Of a stretch of DNA of 64,000 nt, positions 50,553-58,921 are shown piece by piece. The notes beneath the pieces are model-generated. The model did no database searches. It saw only the letters and a list, made by a program, of their open reading frames with translations, and was not told the DNA's origin. Origin of the DNA: CAZRQL01 sp964602415. GTDB taxonomy: Bacteria > Bacteroidota > Bacteroidia > Cytophagales > Flammeovirgaceae. The stretch covers positions 1 to 64,000 of the forward strand of contig CAZRQL010000007.1 in the NCBI GenBank assembly GCA_964602415.1, read 5' to 3'. Positions within the stretch are counted from its first letter, which is position 1. Each line of letters starts with the position of its first letter. The position numbers and the translations under genes are program-made.

Positions 50553-51536
50553 CTAAAAAATAGAAAGTTGTTTCCAAGTGCCCTTTTTTATATTGTATTT
50601 CATGGTGCTGGGAAAGGCTTTCCACCAGTACTTATTGATTTTTACTGCAAATGAAGGCTGCATGTAGCAGTTGATGACACAGCCTTCACATTGGGGATAG
50701 CGGCCTTCCAAAGCCACCAGTTTTTGTACCTTTTCGCTGTGATAAAGGTCGTAGAGCTTGTTTTCAATAGGGATTTGTTCAAGGCCAAGATGGTAACAAG
50801 GCAGCACCAGTTTGTCGTCGGGGGAGATAACTATGGTGGAGGAAGCAGCCCTGCAAACCGGAGATTCAATATGATTGCCACCATCGCGGCGTAGTGCTAT
50901 AAAGCCTTTGTTGAGATATACGTTGGGGTGATTGCTCCATTTTTCCAAAATATTTAAAGACTCAGCCGAAAGCCCTGTGCCCGTTTCTACATCATTGTAG
51001 TCGAATACAGGATTCAAGATGAGCAGCAGTTGATTAGGAACACATACTTCATCCAGCATACGTTTGATGAGATGCACGTTTTCATTCATCACTGTAAAAA
51101 GAATATCCGGTTTTTCCCCCAAAGATTTGGCAATTTCGATTGAGTCCATCACAGCATCAAAACACTTGATTCCTCTGATTTTGTCGTGTTCTTGGGCATC
51201 GGGCGAATCAAGAGAGAAATGGAGCATATCGATTTTTTTTCTCAGTCTTTGCGCGTATTTGGGGTAGAGTGCGGCGTTGGTGGTTACGGTCGTGATGAAG
51301 CCCATTTTTTTTGCCAAAGCCAACAGTTCGTCAAGTTGCCGATGCAAAAGCGGCTCACCTCCTGTAAAGTCTATGACTTTTACGCCCAGTTTTTTCAAAT
51401 CGCGCAAGTTGGCCTCTACTGTGGGCAAGGTTACAAAAGGAGAAGGTTTTTCCCAAATATCGCAAAACGAACAAGTTGCATTGCATCGGTAAGTGATGTA
51501 ATAATTGCAAAGAACAGGATGAGAGATAAGAATCAT
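50553..51536 (-). CDS. Radical SAM protein with C-terminal cysteine cluster (SPASM-like)
   Basis: A 327-residue protein from ATG 51536. The radical SAM motif is CNATCSFC (Cys18, Cys22, Cys25), which holds the [4Fe-4S] cluster that splits SAM. Later GGEPLLHRQL and SLDSPDAQEHDKIRG agree with the MoaA/PqqE/SkfB group. The C-terminal Cys set (CRAASSTIVIS, CYHLG, CEGCVINCYM) fits a SPASM-type second cluster, as found in peptide-modifying enzymes and dehydrogenases. A TTG at 51554 would add six residues, but it lies only 2 nt after the promoter-like element, so I prefer the ATG. No precursor peptide is evident nearby, so the substrate is unknown. Confidence 0.85.
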   Translation of the reverse strand: MILISHPVLCNYYITYRCNATCSFCDIWEKPSPFVTLPTVEANLRDLKKLGVKVIDFTGGEPLLHRQLDELLALAKKMGFITTVTTNAALYPKYAQRLRKKIDMLHFSLDSPDAQEHDKIRGIKCFDAVMDSIEIAKSLGEKPDILFTVMNENVHLIKRMLDEVCVPNQLLLILNPVFDYNDVETGTGLSAESLNILEKWSNHPNVYLNKGFIALRRDGGNHIESPVCRAASSTIVISPDDKLVLPCYHLGLEQIPIENKLYDLYHSEKVQKLVALEGRYPQCEGCVINCYMQPSFAVKINKYWWKAFPSTMKYNIKKGTWKQLSIF

Positions 51537-51556
51537 TGGTATTTTGTTTAGCAAAA

Positions 51557-51564
51557 CAAAAATA
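51557..51564 (-). promoter_or_regulatory. -7 element of the radical SAM gene
   Basis: TATTTTTG on the minus strand, 20 nt before ATG 51536. It is divergent from the element at 51615. Confidence 0.45.
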
Positions 51565-51614
51565 ACTAAAGTTTAAACCTTTTTTAGGAGATTTTTTATT
51601 CCCAAAGAGGAGAC

Positions 51615-51622
51615 TATTTTTG
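51615..51622 (+). promoter_or_regulatory. -7 element of the FemAB-like gene, adjacent to the start
   Basis: TATTTTTG, then 4 nt (TTTG), then ATG 51627. The spacing is identical to that of ppa and purQ. Confidence 0.45.
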
Positions 51623-51626
51623 TTTG

Positions 51627-52547
51627 ATGTTTGATGTGATTTTCTACACCCCTGATTTTGAGTTGCTCTGGGATGATTTTGTCAAGGAGAGACAGCTTTT
51701 TTTTCAGTTCGAACGCAAATACATGGACTACCCCGGAAGAAACATCACTGATATGTCTTTGTTGGTCAAGAAGCAGACTGACGTTGTTGCTCTTTTTCCG
51801 GCTTGCCTTTGGTCTAAAAATCAAATTTTTTCCCATTTCGGCTTGAGTTACGGGGGTATATTGACCAACTATCCGATTGAGGAATGGCAATCCATTTGGA
51901 CTCTTATCGAAAAAAAATACAAAGACAGCGGATTTGATAGGCTTTTTGTGCGGCCATTGCCAGCCATCTACGACAAGGGAATGGGTGATTTTTTTTGGCA
52001 AAGTAGCGGTCAAGTGGTTACAAGTAAGGAGATGGTATGGATAGAAGTTGCAGCAGATTTCAAAATCAAAGACTTACGAAAAAGAGGCATCAAGAAGGCG
52101 CAAAAAAATGGGCTCACTTACGGGCAAGAGTCTGATATCGAAAAATATTGGCAGGCACTTCAGGCAGACCTTTGGTACAGACACCGAGCCAAACCGGTTC
52201 ATGATCTAAATCAAATTAGTTATTTGCTTGAAAAGTTCCCCGACCACATCTCTTTGTGGTCTTGTCGTTCATACGGGAATATATTGGCAGGGGTGGTCAT
52301 TTACACGCATGGCAGTATAGCCCATGCCCAATACATATTTGGGAGTTGTGAAGGAAGAAAAAAAGGTGCAACAGATGGTCTTATAGATTTTTTGGTCAAC
52401 GCTCTCCGGGTCTTTGGGGTCAAAAAAATCTCTCTTGGTACAAGCACTAAGCCCGACACTTCGGAGCCAAATTTGGGCTTACTTAGTTGGAAAAAGGGAT
52501 GGAGCAACCAAAGTTGCTTCGTAAATACTTACCAATTAGAATTTTAG
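51627..52547 (+). CDS. GNAT/FemAB-like transferase
   Basis: A 306-residue soluble protein. It has the two-lobed FemAB/GNAT-6 layout: an N-terminal lobe with SHFGLSYGGILTNYPI (about 71-86) and a second lobe with RKRGIKKAQKNGLTYG (about 148-163) and a WRHRAK-like loop reading LWYRHRAKP. Such proteins transfer aminoacyl or acetyl groups to peptidoglycan precursors, lipids or sugars. The substrate is unknown. The start is ATG 51627, right behind its promoter element. Its 3' end overlaps the convergent Hpt-like gene by 12 nt. Confidence 0.75.
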   Translation: MFDVIFYTPDFELLWDDFVKERQLFFQFERKYMDYPGRNITDMSLLVKKQTDVVALFPACLWSKNQIFSHFGLSYGGILTNYPIEEWQSIWTLIEKKYKDSGFDRLFVRPLPAIYDKGMGDFFWQSSGQVVTSKEMVWIEVAADFKIKDLRKRGIKKAQKNGLTYGQESDIEKYWQALQADLWYRHRAKPVHDLNQISYLLEKFPDHISLWSCRSYGNILAGVVIYTHGSIAHAQYIFGSCEGRKKGATDGLIDFLVNALRVFGVKKISLGTSTKPDTSEPNLGLLSWKKGWSNQSCFVNTYQLEF

Positions 52548-52877
52548 CTCTTTGGCTTCTTCAACGAATTGTTCTAACATAATCTTGAAGTTTGCGACAA
52601 GGTCTTTGCTTTCGTTAAAGAGTTTGTAGTCAGCAATTTCAATTTTTTTGATTAAAGCCAAAAAAGGCTTTACACCAAAAACCTGACCAGAGGATTTACA
52701 TTGCGAAGCGACTTTTTTGATCCTCAAAAAGTCTTGTTGGTGTAAAGCTACCTCTATTTCAGCCATATAGTGTTTGGAATCGGACAGGAATTTTTGCACT
52801 ATCTCCTGAGCAAAGTTAGGATTACCAAGCGACACACGCTTGAAAAATTCTACGTCTATGAGTTTATTGGTTTGCAT
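52536..52877 (-). CDS. Hpt-fold protein without the phosphorylatable histidine
   Basis: A 113-residue helical protein. Its pattern VASQCKSSGQVFGVKPF (about 56-72) aligns with the Hpt core AHxLKGSSxxLG, the phosphotransfer domain of two-component relays. The position of the phospho-acceptor His is Ser58 (ASQCKSS instead of AHQLKSS). The remaining helices (EIVQKFLSDSKHYMAEIEVAL before, LIKKIE after) fit the four-helix bundle. It may be a pseudo-Hpt that binds a kinase or receiver domain without accepting phosphate. No histidine kinase or response regulator is adjacent. Confidence 0.65.
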   Translation of the reverse strand: MQTNKLIDVEFFKRVSLGNPNFAQEIVQKFLSDSKHYMAEIEVALHQQDFLRIKKVASQCKSSGQVFGVKPFLALIKKIEIADYKLFNESKDLVANFKIMLEQFVEEAKELKF

Positions 52878-52953
52878 AATTAACGATACAAAGTAAAGGA
52901 TTTTTTGTTAATAAAACATTTTTTTTAAAAAGCAGCCATACATTCAAAATTTG

Positions 52954-52961
52954 TACTTTTG
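52954..52961 (+). promoter_or_regulatory. -7 element of the LRR gene
   Basis: TACTTTTG, 17 nt before ATG 52979. No clear TTG at the expected distance. Confidence 0.45.
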
Positions 52962-52978
52962 TACTGCTTTAATGCGAT

Positions 52979-54109
52979 ATGGGAGTTATCAAAGGGACAA
53001 TCTATTTTTTTGACATTGCTTTGGTTGGTCTTGTGGTATTTCATTTGCTAAAGCCGGACTCCAAAACTTACCTGCCGGTTGTAGAAGTTGAGTACTTTGC
53101 GCGGGAGTCGCTAACCGCGTTCCCCCAACCCAAGGACACCGTACCCGTAAAGAGTGTGTTTGTGGACACCGTTCAGTCCCGTCCCAAATTCGTCATATTG
53201 AAAGATACGGCAAGAGTCAACAAGGTAAGAGTCCAAGATATTGAGGTGGATGAAGCGATAAAGGCATCCGATAAACCCGTTGAAGAAGCCAACACTGCCC
53301 CTCCGGCTTCCAAAGATTTTTGGATGTCTTTAAGTCCCGAATGGAAGCGTATATTCAAAAAAATCCTTCAACTCAAAGGCAAGCCCAATGAAGAGTTTGT
53401 GCAAAAGATTTTTGAACTCACGGCTATTTCTACTCAGCACGAGCCTGTTGAAGATCTTGAGCCCCTTTCCCACTTGCCTAAATTGGAGAAAGTCTATCTT
53501 ACAGGCTCTCCTGTCAAAAGTTTAATGCCCCTGTCCAATCACCTTCACATCAAAGAGTTGAGTTTGTCAGGAACTTTGGTTACAGACATTAGTTTGTTGA
53601 GCAAGTTTCATAATTTGGAGTACCTGTATCTCAATGATTTGCAGATAGAAAGCCTTGAGCCACTCCAAAAACTGCATCACCTAAATACCGTTTGGTGTGC
53701 CAATACAAAGGTCTCATCCCTCAAACCGCTCAAAGACTTGAAAAAACTCATTTATTTGGATATTTCCAACACACCGGTGGCAGACTTATCTGCTTTATCA
53801 AATTTGACAGATTTGAGAATTTTGGATGCATCCAATACCCAAATATCAGATATATCGCCTTTGAGAAAAATGAAGCAGTTGAAGTATCTTTATGTCAATG
53901 GAACCAAAGTTAGCTCTGTGGCTGCCCTTTCGGATTTGAAAGAACTCCGCAAGATACAGTTGAGCAATACACATATAACCGATCTCTCAGCTATTTTGCA
54001 TCTCACTCATTTAGAACAGTTTGTGTTTAGGGGGGCAAAGATTAGTACAGAAGCAGTGGCCAAGCTCTACGAAAACAATCCTGAGTGTGATTTTATCATA
54101 ACACCTTAG
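52979..54109 (+). CDS. Membrane-anchored leucine-rich-repeat protein
   Basis: A 376-residue protein. Residues 7-24 form one membrane helix, so it is either an inner-membrane-anchored or a weakly signalled exported protein. A linker of about 130 residues with Val/Lys/Glu-rich stretches is followed by about nine LRR units of 22 residues (about 157-360), each like LEYLYLNDLQIESLEPLQKL, the SDS22/internalin type. LRRs serve protein-protein binding. No enzyme domain. The last 15 bases overlap or adjoin the convergent phosphatase gene. Confidence 0.82.
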   Translation: MGVIKGTIYFFDIALVGLVVFHLLKPDSKTYLPVVEVEYFARESLTAFPQPKDTVPVKSVFVDTVQSRPKFVILKDTARVNKVRVQDIEVDEAIKASDKPVEEANTAPPASKDFWMSLSPEWKRIFKKILQLKGKPNEEFVQKIFELTAISTQHEPVEDLEPLSHLPKLEKVYLTGSPVKSLMPLSNHLHIKELSLSGTLVTDISLLSKFHNLEYLYLNDLQIESLEPLQKLHHLNTVWCANTKVSSLKPLKDLKKLIYLDISNTPVADLSALSNLTDLRILDASNTQISDISPLRKMKQLKYLYVNGTKVSSVAALSDLKELRKIQLSNTHITDLSAILHLTHLEQFVFRGAKISTEAVAKLYENNPECDFIITP

Positions 54110-54734
54110 ACTCTAATATTTTGAGGTGTGAGGTGTCATTGGCCAGTTCTATCCTGTAAGCGTTATTTTCAAACTGTAACAGGTATAAGCATGTATTGCT
54201 GTGTGAAAATGTGTCCATTTCCCAAATAGGCACTCTCAAAAGTTCGCAAAGCAAAATCCTAATAGCCCTTCCGTGCATACAAACCAAAATCGTTTGCTCT
54301 TGCCAGTTTGACATGATGTAATTCCAAGCGATTCTTTGTCTTTGGGACACTTCCCATGGGCTTTCTCCACCGTTAGACTTGGCATGTATATTGCCTTTTC
54401 TCCACTGATGGAGCATTTCAAAATAGCTTTTGTCTTCTTCTGTTGTTGTGCGGCGGCCTTCTTTGCTGCCCCAAGAGATCTCGTTAAGTCCCCAAAGAGA
54501 TTGATGGGGTATCTTGCTTATTTCGATAAATTTAGAAACTGTTTGGCTTGTTCTTTTCAGTTTTGATGTGTAAACTTTGTCAAAATTGATGTGTTTGTAG
54601 CCCTCATAAAAGGCATCGGCTTGGGCTATTCCATCCTGATTTAGATCGGTATCCACCCCTGAGCCTTGCACAATCCCGAGTTTGTTGTACTGAGTTTCTC
54701 CATGGCGGATCAAATAAATTTTTTTTGTTTTCAT
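54096..54734 (-). CDS. Histidine phosphatase family protein
   Basis: A 212-residue phosphoglycerate-mutase-like enzyme. The catalytic RHGET (10-14) provides the phospho-His, LKRTSQTV holds the second Arg, and MHGRAIR (about 153-159) the second His. It resembles the GpmB/CobC/alpha-ribazole phosphatase branch; substrate unknown. It lies 91 nt downstream of the DNA ligase gene on the same strand. Its 3' end overlaps the LRR gene by 14 nt. Confidence 0.87.
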   Translation of the reverse strand: MKTKKIYLIRHGETQYNKLGIVQGSGVDTDLNQDGIAQADAFYEGYKHINFDKVYTSKLKRTSQTVSKFIEISKIPHQSLWGLNEISWGSKEGRRTTTEEDKSYFEMLHQWRKGNIHAKSNGGESPWEVSQRQRIAWNYIMSNWQEQTILVCMHGRAIRILLCELLRVPIWEMDTFSHSNTCLYLLQFENNAYRIELANDTSHLKILESKVL

Positions 54735-54825
54735 AAACTGTTTGAAATAGTTGTTTCTTTATGTCATCCACGGCAAAAACGGCGCGAATTTCGTAAAAAA
54801 ATCGGCTTATTTCAAGTGTTTTCGA

Positions 54826-56406
54826 CTAATGGTTTAAAAATAGTTTCAAATCGTCAAGACTGTTGGCTTGGTCGGCTTTTTTATCGAAGCGGGTTCTCAA
54901 AATACGCGGAAAACGGAGGGCGATGCCTGATTTGTGCCGCTTTGAATAACTAATTCCCTCAAAACCAATCTCAAATACCAGTTCAGGTTTGACTACTCTT
55001 ACCGGGCCAAATTTTTCGAGGGTGTTCTTTTTGACGAAATTGTCCACCTGCTGCATTTCTTTATCGCTAAGGCCGGAATAGGCTTTTGTAAATGTAACCA
55101 ATTTGTTATCAGAGTCCCAAAGGGCAAAAGTATAATCACTAAAAAGATTGGCTCGTCTGCCATGACCGGCCTGAGCATAGACCATGACCGCGTCTATACT
55201 CATGGGGTCAACTTTCCACTTCCACCAGTCTCCTCTTCTGCGCCCGCTTTGATAAGTACTGCTTAATCTTTTGAGCATCAATCCTTCACTGTTGTAAAGC
55301 CGTGAGTTCAGACGCTCTTGAGCCACCTGTTCCCAACTTTGTGCGCTCAATACCTCAGATATTTTTAGTACAGGGTTATTTACTTGTTTCACAAGCTCTT
55401 GTAGTATGCTTCTTCTCTGGGAAAGAGGCTTTTGTCGGATATCTTCCCCCTCCCACTCCATTATATCATAAGCGATGAATACAACAGGGGCATTTTTGAG
55501 TATTTCTTTGCTTAGCTTAGTTCTTGCGATGCGCGTTTGCAAGACCTGAAAATCTAAGGGCTTTCCGTTCGAGTAAGGCAAAATCTCACCGTCTATGACC
55601 GCTTCTTTTGTCATAAGGTTGTCCAATACTTGAAACTCAGGGAATCTATCTGTTACCAGCTCCTCGCCTCGCGACCAGACAAATAGCTTATCTCTTTTGA
55701 TGATTTGCCCTCTGATGCCATCCCATTTTCGCTCGACCTGCCATTGGCTTACGTGGCCAAGTTCTTCAATTTTTTCCAGTGGGTAGGCCAAAAAGAAGGG
55801 ATAAGGTTTGGAGGTGTCAGTTTGTTTGGCTTCTCCAAGTAGGTCTTTGAATGTTGTGTGGTTAGGCTTCCACTCGCCCATCAATTTATGGGCTATCTGT
55901 CCCTCTGAAAGCCCGCTATATTTGCTCAAGGCTTTGATAATTATGTTTTTAGAGACTCCAACCCTAAAGCCACCGATGATGAGTTTGTTGAAGATAAATC
56001 TTTGCGAAAAGTCAAGTTGCCTCCAAGCCCATAGTATGAGCTGTTTTTTTTTCTCTTCATCGTAGGTTGATAGTCTTTCTAACCACAACATCCACTCAGT
56101 CAGATTTTTATCTTCTTCTTTGTTTTGTGCAAGCGGCAAAAAAAGGGCAATAGTCTCAGCCAAATCTCCCACTGTGTAGTAGCTTTCCTCAAAAAGCCAC
56201 AGCGGATAGCCGGCTGCCTCAGCCGCCCACTCGTGCAAAAGACTGACTTTGACGGGTCTTTTTGGTTTTCTGCCTGAAAAAAGGGCAATCGCCCAAACTT
56301 TATCACGCTCGTCGGCGGTCTTAAAGTACAACTCTAAGTGTTCGATTTTTTCAAGCGTGCTGTTGGTTTTGTCTAAGGCAAGGTACAAGTCTGAGAATAG
56401 CTTCAT
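54826..56406 (-). CDS. ATP-dependent DNA ligase
   Basis: Seals nicks using ATP, in addition to the usual NAD-dependent LigA. The 526-residue protein has an N-terminal helical domain (about 1-210, with YTVGDLAETIALFLP), the nucleotidyltransferase core with active-site Lys227 in ERKWDGIR, VIDGEILPY, AYDIMEW, and the C-terminal OB domain (about 400-526). The plan fits the bacterial ligases described as cisplatin damage response ligases. In many genomes those sit with an exonuclease, a helicase and a phosphoesterase gene; none is adjacent here. Confidence 0.88.
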   Translation of the reverse strand: MKLFSDLYLALDKTNSTLEKIEHLELYFKTADERDKVWAIALFSGRKPKRPVKVSLLHEWAAEAAGYPLWLFEESYYTVGDLAETIALFLPLAQNKEEDKNLTEWMLWLERLSTYDEEKKKQLILWAWRQLDFSQRFIFNKLIIGGFRVGVSKNIIIKALSKYSGLSEGQIAHKLMGEWKPNHTTFKDLLGEAKQTDTSKPYPFFLAYPLEKIEELGHVSQWQVERKWDGIRGQIIKRDKLFVWSRGEELVTDRFPEFQVLDNLMTKEAVIDGEILPYSNGKPLDFQVLQTRIARTKLSKEILKNAPVVFIAYDIMEWEGEDIRQKPLSQRRSILQELVKQVNNPVLKISEVLSAQSWEQVAQERLNSRLYNSEGLMLKRLSSTYQSGRRRGDWWKWKVDPMSIDAVMVYAQAGHGRRANLFSDYTFALWDSDNKLVTFTKAYSGLSDKEMQQVDNFVKKNTLEKFGPVRVVKPELVFEIGFEGISYSKRHKSGIALRFPRILRTRFDKKADQANSLDDLKLFLNH

Positions 56407-56599
56407 ACGACAACGATAAGTAAAAAACGCAGTAGCTCAATTTAGCATAGATTCACATCATTTTTGTATTAACTTGCTGTAAATTTGAGTTTTGTAAAAA
56501 TTAAACAAACAGAGTAGCAATCCTTTTAGCCCTTTAAAGGACGCAAATCTGTCCTAAATATGTGTAAGTTTTACAGCGGTATTTTTAGATTACAGTCTG

Positions 56600-57352
56600 A
56601 TGCGGTTTTTTTTAGAAATAGCTTATTGCGGCAAAGATTTCGTCGGTTGGCAGTCGCAGAACAATGGCCTTGGCGTTCAACAAGTAATAGAGCAGGTGCT
56701 TGAGCAAATTCTACGCAGAACAGTCCAAATCACCGGCAGCGGCAGGACAGATGCCGGAGTCCATGCCAGTGGCCAAGTAGCGCACTTTGATGTAGAGGAA
56801 GATTTACCCCCCAATTTTGTTTACAGCCTCAATTCGATTTTGCCCCCCTCCATAGCCATAAAAGATTGTTACCCGGTATCCGAAAATGCCCATGCTCGAT
56901 TTAGCGCATTATCAAGAAGTTACCTGTACTGCATTTCCAGAACCAAAGACCCCTTTAGTACCCAAACCAGTTGGCAGTTTACGGGCAGGCTCAATCTTGA
57001 AGCCATGCAAGAGGCTGCCGAATTGCTGTACTCGATAAGTGATTTTACTTCGGTGAGCAAGTTCAAACAAGAGGAGTCAAACCACATCTGCAAAATCCAC
57101 CATGCTCAGTGGCGGCAAGAGGAGAATAGATTTTATTTCAAAATTACCGCCAACCGATTTTTGTGGCGGATGGTGAGGCTTTTGGTTGGGGCAATGGTGG
57201 AAATAGGCAGAGGCGACCTAAAACTGACTGACTTTGAACGTATATTAACATCAACAACGCGGGGGCTTTTGCACAACGCTGCCCCTGCTCATGGGCTTTT
57301 TCTTACCCATGTAGATTATGAATCCAATATTAAAATAAAAAAAAGATTATAG
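56600..57352 (+). CDS. truA: tRNA pseudouridine(38-40) synthase TruA
   Basis: Isomerises uridines 38-40 in the tRNA anticodon arm. The 250-residue protein has catalytic Asp51 in GRTDAGVHA, the start YCGKDFVGWQSQ and the second-half motifs FLWRMVRLLVGAMVEIG and TRGLLHNAAPAHGLFL. Length is slightly short of E. coli (270) but all core motifs are present. The ATG begins after a 190-nt intergenic stretch without another gene. A small exported protein follows closely. Confidence 0.93.
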   Translation: MRFFLEIAYCGKDFVGWQSQNNGLGVQQVIEQVLEQILRRTVQITGSGRTDAGVHASGQVAHFDVEEDLPPNFVYSLNSILPPSIAIKDCYPVSENAHARFSALSRSYLYCISRTKDPFSTQTSWQFTGRLNLEAMQEAAELLYSISDFTSVSKFKQEESNHICKIHHAQWRQEENRFYFKITANRFLWRMVRLLVGAMVEIGRGDLKLTDFERILTSTTRGLLHNAAPAHGLFLTHVDYESNIKIKKRL

Positions 57353-57402
57353 AGTTGATAAAAAATAAATACTTTGTGCCAAATATAAAACTGTTCAAAA
57401 GT

Positions 57403-57648
57403 ATGAATCCTATTTTTAGAGCATTCCTAACTCTTTTTGTAATGTTGAGTGTATCTACTCAAGTTTGGGCGGAGCGTCCATCACCCGGCGAAGGGCGAAC
57501 GGGGCTGATTATTTTTGGCGTCTTAGTCGTAGTGATGATGGGGGTTGCTGTGGCCATGTCTCTTATTAGAAAAGAGGGCGTTGAAGAAGATGACGATGAC
57601 GAGGAAGAAGAAGATGAGCAAGACGAAAGCCAAGCCCAAAAAGAATAG
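57403..57648 (+). CDS. Small exported/membrane protein with acidic tail
   Basis: An 81-residue protein starting at ATG 57403. It has a signal-like hydrophobic start (to VWAERP), a short region, a transmembrane helix (about 35-56, LIIFGVLVVVMMGVAVAMSL), and a C-terminal run of Glu and Asp (about 60-81). The frame remains open upstream (TTG 57355), but the ATG gives the better signal. No family recognised. The acidic tail resembles those of the proteins at 2281 and 62091. Confidence 0.6.
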   Translation: MNPIFRAFLTLFVMLSVSTQVWAERPSPGEGRTGLIIFGVLVVVMMGVAVAMSLIRKEGVEEDDDDEEEEDEQDESQAQKE

Positions 57649-57668
57649 CACTTTAACTAAGATAAACT

Positions 57669-57720
57669 AAATTAGTAAATATGTAAATCCACAAAGAGAT
57701 TTTTGTGGATTTACTAATTT
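57669..57720. terminator. Long hairpin between convergent genes, likely bidirectional terminator
   Basis: TAAATCCACAAA (57684-57695) pairs with TTTGTGGATTTA (57702-57713), and the outer AAATTAG (57669-57675) with CTAATTT (57714-57720). An alternative pairing of AAATTAGTAAA (57669-57679) with TTTACTAATTT (57710-57720) competes. Confidence 0.6.
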
Positions 57721-57739
57721 CTGCTTTTTAGCCCCACTG

Positions 57740-58711
57740 TTAGGTATTGAGGATGTTTACCAGCTTGATGAGTTCGGTATTGATTAGTTTTTTCTTGGTA
57801 ATGCAGTCATGGAAAGGAGTGTAAACGATTTTGTCGTTTACTATTCCCGCCATTACATTTTTTCTTCCTTCCAAAAGCCCCTCTACGGCAGCCATTCCTA
57901 AGCGGCTTCCCAATATCCTATCTGCGGCTGTGGGAGCACCTCCCCTTTGCACGTGCCCCAAAGTGGTTACCCTAATGTCCAGATGAGGCAGCATCTCCTG
58001 TGATTTCATGGCAATATAGTGCGCATTGCCAATTTCCTCTCCCTCAGCCACAATGATGATAAGAGAGGTTTTGGCCTTGCTTCTTTCGGTTTTCATGGAT
58101 TCGATGACTCCTTCTATGCTATCGGGCTGCTCAGGTATGAGAACCATTTCAGCCCCGCAACTGATCCCCGTCTGTATCGCAATATACCCTGAGTCTCTGC
58201 CCATCACTTCCACAAAAAAAACCCTGTCATGGGAGTCGGCGGTATCCCTGATTTTATCTACGGCATCCAGCGCGGTATTGACTGCCGTGTCAAATCCTAA
58301 GGTCAGGTCTGTGCCGTATAGGTCGTTGTCTATTGTGCCGGCCACCCCAACAGTAGGGATACCAAATTCATTGTAAAATATTTCAGCTCCCGTAAAGGTA
58401 CCGTTACCCCCAATGGCAACAATGCCCTCAACGGCATGGGCTTGGATTTGTTTGTAAGCCTTTTCCCTGCCTTGTTTTGTGCGGAACTCTTGTGAGCGGG
58501 CAGATTTTAAAATAGTTCCTCCTTTTTGTATGATATTGCTTACACTTCGAGAATCCAGACGTATAAAGTCTCCCGAAATCATACCACTGTAACCCCTGAT
58601 AATACCAAATACGTCCAATCCATGGTACAAAGCAGTTCGAACTACTGCCCTAACGCAGGCATTCATACCGGGGGCATCGCCACCGGAAGTAAAAACCGCA
58701 ATTCTTTTCAC
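57740..58711 (-). CDS. pfkA: 6-phosphofructokinase, ATP type
   Basis: Phosphorylates fructose 6-phosphate, the committed step of glycolysis. The 323-residue protein has TSGGDAPGMN (8-17), GTIDND (125-130) with catalytic Asp128, VEVMGRDSGYIA and RGGAPTAADR-type motifs. Gly104, in the place of E. coli Gly104, points to ATP rather than PPi. The residue at position 103, Asp in E. coli GGDGS, is Asn here (GGNGT). The rest of the active site is conserved, so the gene looks functional. Own two-part promoter, single-gene unit. Confidence 0.92.
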   Translation of the reverse strand: MKRIAVFTSGGDAPGMNACVRAVVRTALYHGLDVFGIIRGYSGMISGDFIRLDSRSVSNIIQKGGTILKSARSQEFRTKQGREKAYKQIQAHAVEGIVAIGGNGTFTGAEIFYNEFGIPTVGVAGTIDNDLYGTDLTLGFDTAVNTALDAVDKIRDTADSHDRVFFVEVMGRDSGYIAIQTGISCGAEMVLIPEQPDSIEGVIESMKTERSKAKTSLIIIVAEGEEIGNAHYIAMKSQEMLPHLDIRVTTLGHVQRGGAPTAADRILGSRLGMAAVEGLLEGRKNVMAGIVNDKIVYTPFHDCITKKKLINTELIKLVNILNT

Positions 58712-58727
58712 TTTAGGTTTGTTTGTA

Positions 58728-58758
58728 CAAATCTAAAACTTGTTTGACACCTGTCAAA
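58728..58758 (-). promoter_or_regulatory. pfkA promoter
   Basis: On the minus strand TTTG (58755-58758), 19 nt, TAGATTTG (58728-58735), then 16 nt to ATG 58711. Confidence 0.65.
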
Positions 58759-58921
58759 ACAAGCGATTCGTATATGGATTGGTTTGATTGCTAAAATATT
58801 AATTTTCAATGATTTGATTTAATACAATAACAAAAAGTTAAATTACACTTCGCTTTTAAGCAAACTTGTCTCAATTTTGCAGCAAGGGAATAGTTTTTTC
58901 GTCTTCAAAAATAAATTTGTA

